NCBI GenBank assembly: GCA_017555695.1
Contig: JAFZFX010000046.1
Location: 1 to 47,799, forward strand
Direction: 5' to 3'
Source of the DNA: Alistipes sp.
GTDB taxonomy: Bacteria; Bacteroidota; Bacteroidia; Bacteroidales; Rikenellaceae
DNA length: 47,799 nucleotides
Shown here: piece after piece, positions 8,006 through 15,138 of the stretch
Numbering within the stretch: position 1 is the first letter of the stretch
Layout: the number at the start of each line of letters is the position of its first letter
The notes under the pieces: generated by a model
The model's database searches: none
What the model saw: the letters and a program-made list of their open reading frames with translations, nothing else
Told to the model about the DNA's origin: nothing
Position numbers and translations under genes: made by a program

Positions 8006-9439
8006 ATGACAAACAAGTTCAACAGCCGATTTTTAATCGCAATACTTTTGATAGGTTTCACACTCAGCTCTGCCGTTGCCACAGCGCAGAAACGCCAGGT
8101 CGTACTCGACCGCGTCGTTGCTATCGTCGGAGGCTCGGCTATCCTCCACTCTGAGGTTGAGGAGTACGCAAACGAGCTCACTGCACAGCGTCGTGCTGCG
8201 GGTTACACTTCGGATCGCGACCCCTTCAACGAGAGTCTCGAGGAGCTGATGAAGCAGAAGCTGCTCTATAACCAGGCCCTCATCGACTCTATCGAGCTCA
8301 ACGCCGATGTGAACTCTATGGTCGAGGAGTACCTCCAGCGTATGATTGCCGAGGAGGATGGCTCTATCGCCAAACTCGAGGCCAAGCAGCATATGCCCCT
8401 CTATAACTATCGCGAGTTCCTGCGACAGAAACTCACCGAGCAGCAGTATGCCCAGAGTATGCAGAGCAAGGTGACATCGGATGTAACCGTAACACCTGGC
8501 GAGGTAGAGCGTTTCTTCAAGAGCAAGAAGACCGAGGAGTTGCCCCTCGTGCCCGAGCAGTATGTCTATGCACATATCGTACGCTACCCCGCATCGCAGG
8601 CCGCAGCCAAGCAGCGCACAAAGGAGCGTCTGTTGGAGATGCGTGAGCGTATCATCTCAGGCTCGTCATCAATGCCCGTTCTGGCTCGTACCTACTCGGT
8701 GGACCCCGGTACAGCTATGCAGGGCGGTGAGCACCCCCTCGCTCCGTTGAGCCAGCTCACACCTCCGTTTGCCGATGCGTTGTCGAAGCTCAAGCCCGGC
8801 CAGTTGTCTGAGGTTGTCGAGACCGAGTACGGTTTCCACATCATCGAGCTTATGGAGGCACCCCGCAACGGTCTTTACCACTTCCGTCACATTCTGCTCA
8901 AGCCCTCGTACACTATCGAGGAGCAGTTGGAGCCCACATACTACCTCGACAGCATCGTCAAGCTTATTCGTAGCGACTCTATCACCTTCGAGCGTGCAGC
9001 GTTGCTCCACTCTGAGGATAACCTCTCGAAGATGAACGGCGGTCTGGTGTCGAACCACGACCTGCTGATGAGCAACCCCAACTACTCGAATGTGAAGCTC
9101 ACTGCCACCAAGTTCAAGAAGGAGGACTTCGGCGACGGCAAGAGCTATAGCGACTACATCGCCTTGAGCAAGTTGAAGATTGGCGAGGTATCTGACGCCT
9201 TCATCTCAGAGGATGTGCAGGGCAATCAGTTAAGCCGTGCGGTCAAGTTGCTGGAGATTATCCCCACGCACTCGGCTTCGCTTACAGAAGATTACCTCAC
9301 CATCGAGGAGATGGCGCTGAACGACAAGCAGACCAAGGTCTTCAACAAATGGCTGACAGAGAAGATTGACGGCCTATACATCTTCGTTGCACCCGAATAC
9401 CGCAAGGGTGAATTCGAGTTCAAGAATTGGATTAAGTAA
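8006..9439 (+). CDS. SurA-like peptidyl-prolyl cis-trans isomerase, two parvulin domains
   Basis: This is a predicted periplasmic chaperone/PPIase that helps outer-membrane proteins fold. The 477 residues start with a signal peptide (MTNKFNSRFL, hydrophobic to about 24, cleavage near ATAQ). An N-terminal SurA chaperone region covers about 30-175. The first parvulin domain is at about 180-285 (YVYAHIVRYPAS...PPFADALSKLKPGQLSEVVETEYGFHIIEL), and a second, more divergent one starts at RHILLKP (294-300). That order is SurA-like. It lies 51 bases after the SurA-like lipoprotein and 21 before the OstA-like gene, so the three are likely one unit serving LPS and outer-membrane protein assembly. Confidence 0.9.
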   Translation: MTNKFNSRFLIAILLIGFTLSSAVATAQKRQVVLDRVVAIVGGSAILHSEVEEYANELTAQRRAAGYTSDRDPFNESLEELMKQKLLYNQALIDSIELNADVNSMVEEYLQRMIAEEDGSIAKLEAKQHMPLYNYREFLRQKLTEQQYAQSMQSKVTSDVTVTPGEVERFFKSKKTEELPLVPEQYVYAHIVRYPASQAAAKQRTKERLLEMRERIISGSSSMPVLARTYSVDPGTAMQGGEHPLAPLSQLTPPFADALSKLKPGQLSEVVETEYGFHIIELMEAPRNGLYHFRHILLKPSYTIEEQLEPTYYLDSIVKLIRSDSITFERAALLHSEDNLSKMNGGLVSNHDLLMSNPNYSNVKLTATKFKKEDFGDGKSYSDYIALSKLKIGEVSDAFISEDVQGNQLSRAVKLLEIIPTHSASLTEDYLTIEEMALNDKQTKVFNKWLTEKIDGLYIFVAPEYRKGEFEFKNWIK

Positions 9440-9460
9440 CACACCCTCAACCCTTCACGC

Positions 9461-11962
9461 GTGCGTCGAATATTATCGGTCATAGCAGTTTTATTGGCAT
9501 TTGCAGGCATCCTTCTGGCACAGGACGGGAGTCTGCATTCGCTCTCTACACCCCATGAGGAGGCTCTGGCTTCGGAGTTGCGTAGCTCGCGACAGGCGGC
9601 GGCCGACACCGTAACCACAAAGAAGGCTCCCCAGCGACGCAAAATCGATTTTATGGCCGACCTTGCCGCCCCTTACAATGAGGGTGGCGATAGCATCGTG
9701 TACTTCGTGGGCAACTTTGCCGCCCACCACAATGGAGCAGTCATCTCGTGCGATAGCGCCGTGCGCTTCAACGACACCGAGTGGGGTTTCTTCGGACGAC
9801 TGCTCATCAATCAGGACTCTATATATATTTATGGTGACAGCGCACTCTATAACGGCAACGACAATATGGCGGAGATTTACGCTCCCATTGTCAAGGTTGT
9901 CGATGGCGATGCACTACTCTACACCTACAACTTCCGATTCAACACGGCCGAGAAGATTGGCCAGTATGACGGCGGCGGTGTGCTGGTGCAGGACAACGAC
10001 ATTATGGAGTCGGTGCGCGGCTATTACTATGTGGACAAGCACGAAATCGTCTGCGTCGAGAGCGTCGAGATGCACGGTGCCAACTACGACATGAAGAGCG
10101 ACTCGGTAATCTACAACACCGAGACCAACAACGCCTACTTCTTCAATAACAGCGAGATATGGAGCGACGATGGTTATTACCTCTCGGCTAATGAGGGTAA
10201 CTACACTCACGCCGATAACCTGTATATGATAACGCGCGACGGCTACATCCTCACCGAGGAGCAGGAGATGTGGGGCGACACGCTCTACTACTACCGCGAC
10301 AACGAGCATATCATCGCACGCCGCAACATCCAGGTTGATGATTTCAAGAATAAGATGATGGCCTTTGGCGGTTATGCCGAGTATTGGTCAGAGGAGGATC
10401 GTGCGGTGCTGACCGACAGCCCTGTAGCCGTAAGTTACGACACTTCGCAGAGCGACTCTGTCTTCATCTCGGCCGACTCTATGTGGCTCATTACCATCGA
10501 CCGCTACGCCAAGGAGAAGGAGAGCGACACTACAGCCGTTAAGACTCCGCGCAAGAGCGAGCCATCACAGAGTGGCGCTATGAACCGCCCCTCAATGGAG
10601 AATCGTCAGGCTGGCAACGCCGAGCGTACAGCCGAGCGTACAGCCGACAACATCCGTGCGAGCAGAGAGAATATGCAACCAACCGAGCGACCCAACCCCG
10701 CAGAGAAGGCCGCATCAAAGGCCGAGCAAGATTCGGTGGCTATGCCCGCTGTTGATTCGCTCGCTGTAGACTCTATATCAGTCGATTCACTCGTTGCTGA
10801 CACACTCTCAGCCAAGCAGCGCAAGGCTCTGGAGGCACAGCTTGCCAAGGAGGCTAAACGCAAGGCGCAGGAGGAGGCCAAGCGAGTAAAGGCCGCCGAG
10901 CGTAAGGTTAAGTTGGACTCTATCGCCGCCGAGCGTCAAGCAAAGATTACAGCACAACTCGATAAGCTCAAGGCTCAGGAGCTGGAGCGTATGACCAAGG
11001 ATTCGGTACGCCGTGCCGAGCGTCGTCAGAAGCTGGCAGCCAAGGGTCGTGACCTATCGGAGTTGAATGCACAAGACAGTCTTGCCGAGTTACGCAAACA
11101 GCAACTCCTGCAAGTGGGCACCGTCGCCGCACCTGCCGACTCGGTGAATGTGGCAAAGGAGAGTGCGGAGGAGACTCCCGCCGCAGTCACTGCGACCGAC
11201 ACCGTAGCACTCGACAGCATCTATCGCGTGATGAAAGCCTACCGCAATGTAAAGATGTTCCGCAGCGATGCGCAGGCCATCTGCGACTCGATGGTGAGCA
11301 ACTCTACCGACTCAATCGTACACCTCTACATCGAGCCTGTGATGTGGAACAACGGCAACCAGATTGCCGCCACACAGGTGGATATATTCACAGAGAATCA
11401 GCAGATTACCCGCACCGAGTTCCTGGGCAATCCCATTATGGTGGCCGAGATTGACACCACCTACTACAACCAGGTGACGGGCAAGAAGATGATAACCCAC
11501 TTCCGCGACAACCAGGTCTTCCGCAACGATGTGGAGGGCAATGTGCAGACCATCTACTTCGAGCAGGAGAGCCAAGGCTCAATCACCGTCACCGAGATGG
11601 CCTACATCGAGAGCGCATCGGCATCGTTCTACATCGAGGATCAGCAACTCGTGGGTATCACCTACCGCAACGATGTGCCCGTCAAGCTCTATCCGTTAGC
11701 ACAGATTCCCGCCTCGCAGGCCAAGCGTCTGCAAAACTTCAAGTGGGTGCCCGACCAGCGCCCCACACGCCAGGCTATCTTCGACCGCGCCGTGCGTCCC
11801 TCGATGCGTGATGAGCGCCGTGAGCGACAGCGCCCGAAGTTCGGCATCGTCGAGCGTATGGACCGCTACAAGGAGCGACTGCTGATGAGTGGCGACTGGA
11901 TTGACCGCGAGGATGACCTCACGCCCGAACTCAAGGAGTGGCGCGATACCCGCGAACCATAA
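9461..11962 (+). CDS. OstA/LptA-like lipopolysaccharide transport protein
   Basis: This 833-residue exported protein starts at GTG. The GTG is followed by a clear signal peptide (RRILSVIAVLLAFAGILLAQ), and no ATG offers one. Residues about 45-330 consist of repeated short beta-strand units such as 'GDSALYNGNDNMAEIYAP' and 'SCDSAVRFND', typical of OstA/LptA-type beta-jellyrolls that carry LPS across the periplasm. Residues about 355-590 are a highly charged helical or disordered region rich in Lys, Arg, Glu, Ala and Asp-Ser. A second OstA-like region starts near 600 (VKMFRSDAQAICDSMVSNSTDSIVHLYIEPVMW is a partial landmark). The protein is much longer than E. coli LptA and lacks an LptD barrel. 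It directly follows the SurA-like chaperone. Confidence 0.82.
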   Translation: MRRILSVIAVLLAFAGILLAQDGSLHSLSTPHEEALASELRSSRQAAADTVTTKKAPQRRKIDFMADLAAPYNEGGDSIVYFVGNFAAHHNGAVISCDSAVRFNDTEWGFFGRLLINQDSIYIYGDSALYNGNDNMAEIYAPIVKVVDGDALLYTYNFRFNTAEKIGQYDGGGVLVQDNDIMESVRGYYYVDKHEIVCVESVEMHGANYDMKSDSVIYNTETNNAYFFNNSEIWSDDGYYLSANEGNYTHADNLYMITRDGYILTEEQEMWGDTLYYYRDNEHIIARRNIQVDDFKNKMMAFGGYAEYWSEEDRAVLTDSPVAVSYDTSQSDSVFISADSMWLITIDRYAKEKESDTTAVKTPRKSEPSQSGAMNRPSMENRQAGNAERTAERTADNIRASRENMQPTERPNPAEKAASKAEQDSVAMPAVDSLAVDSISVDSLVADTLSAKQRKALEAQLAKEAKRKAQEEAKRVKAAERKVKLDSIAAERQAKITAQLDKLKAQELERMTKDSVRRAERRQKLAAKGRDLSELNAQDSLAELRKQQLLQVGTVAAPADSVNVAKESAEETPAAVTATDTVALDSIYRVMKAYRNVKMFRSDAQAICDSMVSNSTDSIVHLYIEPVMWNNGNQIAATQVDIFTENQQITRTEFLGNPIMVAEIDTTYYNQVTGKKMITHFRDNQVFRNDVEGNVQTIYFEQESQGSITVTEMAYIESASASFYIEDQQLVGITYRNDVPVKLYPLAQIPASQAKRLQNFKWVPDQRPTRQAIFDRAVRPSMRDERRERQRPKFGIVERMDRYKERLLMSGDWIDREDDLTPELKEWRDTREP

Positions 11963-12017
11963 CATAGTGCAACGAGGGAGCAAAACAAAGCCATCCCGCG
12001 ACGCACACCAAGCCATA

Positions 12018-12056
12018 GGGCCGATGATTTTACCGTCATTGGCCCTTTTCGTTTTG
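12018..12056 (+). terminator. terminator after the OstA-like gene
   Basis: A 10-bp stem (gggccgatga at 12018-12027 with tcattggccc at 12036-12045, one G-U pair) has an 8-base loop and is followed by ttttcgtttt. It lies about 55 bases after the stop codon. Confidence 0.75.
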
Positions 12057-12109
12057 TTACCGAGGGGATAGCGAAACGAAACATTTTTCAGAAAAAAAAA
12101 GGCCAAATG

Positions 12110-12140
12110 TTGCGAGTCAAATATATTTTGTTTAATTTTA
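12110..12140 (+). promoter_or_regulatory. promoter of the first Gfo/Idh/MocA gene
   Basis: TTG at 12110-12112, 20 bases, then TAATTTTA at 12133-12140. The block ttttgtttaattttac (12126-12141) recurs exactly upstream of the second paralogue (13676-13691), which supports its being functional. The leader to the ATG is about 40 bases. Confidence 0.6.
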
Positions 12141-12188
12141 CCTCAAATTATGAATTATATCTATTACTAACTTCTAAAAATAACTAAA

Positions 12189-13502
12189 ATGAGCTCAAAG
12201 TTTTCTCGTTTGGACTTCTTGCGCATGTCAGCTGCAGGAGCCGCGACTTCTTTGGTTTTCCCGACTATGGCAAAAGAGGCTGTAGCTCCCAAGAAGGCTA
12301 AGAAGAATGATGTAAACAACCTTATCAACATCGGTTTCATCGGTTTGGGTCAGCAGGCTATGTACCTTTTGAATGGCTTTATCGCTATTCCCGAGGTACG
12401 CGTAGTTGCTGGTTGCGATGTTTACGATATCAAGCGTAACCGTTTCGAGAACCGCGTTAATAGCTACTATGCAGATAAGGGTATCAAGTCACAGGTATCA
12501 ATGTATATCAAGTTCGAGGAGTTGTTGGCTCGCGAGGATATCGATGCAGTTGTTATCGCTACTCCCGACCACCAGCACGCTCGTATCGCTATCGCTGCTT
12601 GTAAGGCAGGTAAGGATGTTTACTTGGAGAAGCCCCTTACTTTCACAGTATATGAGGGTCAGCGTTTGATCGAGGCTGTTCGCGCTAACAACCGTATCCT
12701 CCAGACTGGTAGTATGCAGCGTTCTTACGACGAGTTTATCCACGCAGCTAATGTAGTACGCGAGGGTAAGTTGGGTAAGATCTCTACTATCTATGCTTAC
12801 GCAGGTGAGGGTCCCAAGCCTTACACTCTCGAGAAGCAGGAGGTTCCCGCTGGTTTGGATTGGGATTTGTGGCTCGGTCCGTTGCCCGCACACCTTCACT
12901 ACAACCACGAGGTTGTGCCTTTGATTAAGGAGAACGGCGCTGACGAGTGCTGGGGTGCATGGCGTTGGTATAAGGGCCTCGGTGGTGGCTTTACTACTGA
13001 CTGGGGTGCACACATGTTCGACGCTGCACAGTGGTGCATCGGTAAGGACTTGACTGGTCCTACTGAGATTTTGCCTCCTTCAGCAAGCTTGCACCGTTGC
13101 TTGACTTACCGCTACGACAATGGTATCGAGATGGTACACAAGGATGTAGGTTACGGTCAGTCAGTTAAGGTTATCGGTGAGAACGGTTGGATCATGGTTA
13201 AGCGTGGTAAGTTCGAGGCTTCAAGCGAGGATTTGATGCCTAAGAAGCTCGAGCAGCAGGCTGTTTACGAGACTAACCCCGGTCACTACCAGGTATTCTT
13301 GAACAGTATCCGTTCACGCCGCGATCCTAATGTTCCCGTTGAGGTAGGTCACAGCTCTTGTACAGTATGTAACATTGGTAACATCGCTTACGAGTTGAAC
13401 CGTCCTTTGTCTTGGAATCCTATCGTTCAGAAGTTCATGAACGACGACGAGGCAAACAAGTTGTTGCACTACGAGTATCGTGCTCCTTACACTTTGGAGT
13501 AA
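12189..13502 (+). CDS. Gfo/Idh/MocA family oxidoreductase, tandem copy 1
   Basis: This is a 437-residue NAD(P)-dependent oxidoreductase of the Gfo/Idh/MocA family. The N-terminus FSRLDFLRMSAAGAATS resembles the Tat-type leaders of Bacteroidota relatives but lacks the twin arginine, so export is uncertain. The Rossmann motif GFIGLGQQA is at about 49-57. The catalytic EKPL is at 147-150, and WRWYKGLGGG and TTDWGAHMFD lie in the C-terminal substrate domain. Some relatives are GH109 glycosidases that use NAD internally, and I cannot decide between dehydrogenase and glycosidase. Codons are strongly biased to GGT, CGT, GCT and TCT, unlike most neighbours, suggesting high expression. The gene has its own promoter and terminator, and a close paralogue follows 237 bases later. 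Confidence 0.88.
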   Translation: MSSKFSRLDFLRMSAAGAATSLVFPTMAKEAVAPKKAKKNDVNNLINIGFIGLGQQAMYLLNGFIAIPEVRVVAGCDVYDIKRNRFENRVNSYYADKGIKSQVSMYIKFEELLAREDIDAVVIATPDHQHARIAIAACKAGKDVYLEKPLTFTVYEGQRLIEAVRANNRILQTGSMQRSYDEFIHAANVVREGKLGKISTIYAYAGEGPKPYTLEKQEVPAGLDWDLWLGPLPAHLHYNHEVVPLIKENGADECWGAWRWYKGLGGGFTTDWGAHMFDAAQWCIGKDLTGPTEILPPSASLHRCLTYRYDNGIEMVHKDVGYGQSVKVIGENGWIMVKRGKFEASSEDLMPKKLEQQAVYETNPGHYQVFLNSIRSRRDPNVPVEVGHSSCTVCNIGNIAYELNRPLSWNPIVQKFMNDDEANKLLHYEYRAPYTLE

Positions 13503-13527
13503 TTCGATTTCGGATAACACAAATAAA

Positions 13528-13558
13528 ACCGCTTTGGCAAAAGCCAAGGCGGTTTTTT
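13528..13558 (+). terminator. terminator after oxidoreductase copy 1
   Basis: The stem ccgctttggc / gccaaggcgg with loop aaaa is followed by six T. The preceding 25 bases from the stop codon are shared almost exactly with the terminator region of copy 2. Confidence 0.88.
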
Positions 13559-13659
13559 GTTTTAATACTCTAATAACACAATTCCAATCCGCATCTTGTT
13601 GTCGTGCGCTACAGCCGAACACAATTTCGCCGAACGATAGATTTCTGAGTGGTTAATTC

Positions 13660-13690
13660 TTTGCGCTATCATTTTTTTTGTTTAATTTTA
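13660..13690 (+). promoter_or_regulatory. promoter of the second Gfo/Idh/MocA gene
   Basis: TTTG at 13660-13663, 19 bases, then TAATTTTA at 13683-13690, in the same arrangement as upstream of copy 1. A second conserved stretch, ttactaac followed by ttc and a run of A, precedes both start codons. Confidence 0.6.
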
Positions 13691-13739
13691 CTCCAGATAT
13701 AGACTAAATCAATTTACTAACCTTCAAAAATACTGGAAA

Positions 13740-15053
13740 ATGAGCACAAAGTTTTCTCGTTTGGACTTCTTGCGTATGTCAGCCGCAGGAGCCGCGACTT
13801 CTTTGGTTTTCCCGACTATGGCAAAAGAGGCTATGGCACCTAAGGAGACAAAAAAGAATGACGCAAACGACCTTATCAACATCGGTTTCATCGGTTTGGG
13901 CCAGCAGGCTATGCACCTTCTGGATGGTTTTATCCGTCTTCCGGGTGTTCGCGTAGTTGCGGGTTGCGATGTTTACGATATCAAGCGTAACCGCTTCGAG
14001 AAATGGACTAACTACTATTATGCTGAGCAGGGTATCAAGCACAAGGTTGATATGTACATCCGATTCGAGGAGTTGTTGGCTCGCGAGGATGTAGATGCTG
14101 TTGTTATCGCTACTCCCGACCACCAGCACGCTCGTATCGCTATCGCTGCTTGTAAGGCAGGTAAGGATGTTTACTTGGAGAAGCCCCTTACTTTCACAGT
14201 ATATGAGGGTCAGCGCTTGATCGAGGCTGTTCGCGCTAACAACCGTATCCTCCAGACTGGTAGTATGCAGCGTTCAATGGATGAGTTCATCCACGCCGCT
14301 AACATCGTTCGCGAGGGTAAGTTGGGTAAGATCTCTACAATGTATGCTTACGCAGGTGATGGCCCCAAGCCTTACACATTGCCTAAGCAGGAGGTTCCCG
14401 CTGGTTTGGATTGGGATTTGTGGCTCGGTCCGTTGCCCGCACACCTCCACTACAACCACGAGGTTGTGCCCTTAATCGTAGAGCATGACAACGATGAGTG
14501 CTGGGGTGCTTGGCGTTGGTATAAGGGCCTCGGTGGTGGCTTTACTACAGACTGGGGCGCACATATGTTCGACATCGGTCAGTGGATGATTGGTAAGGAC
14601 TTGTCTGGTCCTACTGAGATTTTGCCTCCTTCAGCAAGTTTGCACCGCGTGCTTACTTACCGCTACGACAATGGTATCGAGATGGTACACAAGGATGTAG
14701 GTTACGGCCAGGCTGTTAAGGTTGTCGGTGAGAATGGTTGGATTATGGTTACTCGTGGTAAGTACGAGGCTTCTAGCCCCGACTTGATGCCTCAGGCAGT
14801 TGATCAGAAGGCTGTTTACGAGACGAACCCCGGTCACTATCAGTCATTCTTGAACGCTATCCGTTCACGCCGCGATCCTAATGTGCCCGTTGAGATTGGT
14901 CACAGCTCTTGTACCGTATGTAACATCGGTAATGTGGCTTACGAGTTGGATCGTCCTTTGTCTTGGAATCCTATCGTTCAGAAGTTTATGAACGACGACG
15001 AGGCAAACAAACTGTTGCACTACGAGTATCGCGCTCCTTACACTCTGGAGTAA
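13740..15053 (+). CDS. Gfo/Idh/MocA family oxidoreductase, tandem copy 2
   Basis: This 437-residue paralogue of the preceding gene has the same length and layout: pseudo-Tat leader, GFIGLGQQA Rossmann motif, DVYLEKPLTF and the TTDWGAHMFD segment. Differences cluster at residues 32-40, 63-68, 88-107, in the 240s and around 350-360, leaving the nucleotide-binding core and most of the substrate domain unchanged. That suggests two related substrates or simply gene dosage. Codon use shows the same bias to T-ending codons. Gene-specific promoter and terminator copies mean the duplication carried its regulatory DNA with it. The exact substrate is unknown, and the GH109-like alternative applies here too. 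Confidence 0.88.
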   Translation: MSTKFSRLDFLRMSAAGAATSLVFPTMAKEAMAPKETKKNDANDLINIGFIGLGQQAMHLLDGFIRLPGVRVVAGCDVYDIKRNRFEKWTNYYYAEQGIKHKVDMYIRFEELLAREDVDAVVIATPDHQHARIAIAACKAGKDVYLEKPLTFTVYEGQRLIEAVRANNRILQTGSMQRSMDEFIHAANIVREGKLGKISTMYAYAGDGPKPYTLPKQEVPAGLDWDLWLGPLPAHLHYNHEVVPLIVEHDNDECWGAWRWYKGLGGGFTTDWGAHMFDIGQWMIGKDLSGPTEILPPSASLHRVLTYRYDNGIEMVHKDVGYGQAVKVVGENGWIMVTRGKYEASSPDLMPQAVDQKAVYETNPGHYQSFLNAIRSRRDPNVPVEIGHSSCTVCNIGNVAYELDRPLSWNPIVQKFMNDDEANKLLHYEYRAPYTLE

Positions 15054-15077
15054 TTCGATTTCGGATAACACAAATAA

Positions 15078-15106
15078 AACCGCTTTGGCAATGCCAGAGC
15101 GGTTTT
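15078..15106 (+). terminator. terminator after oxidoreductase copy 2
   Basis: The stem ccgctttggc / gccagagcgg with a 3-base loop is followed by ttttattg. The A-rich 5' flank (aaataaaa) could also let it serve the convergent TonB receptor gene. Confidence 0.82.
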
Positions 15107-15138
15107 ATTGTTTATTGCAGTGATGCCGACTGTCAGAC

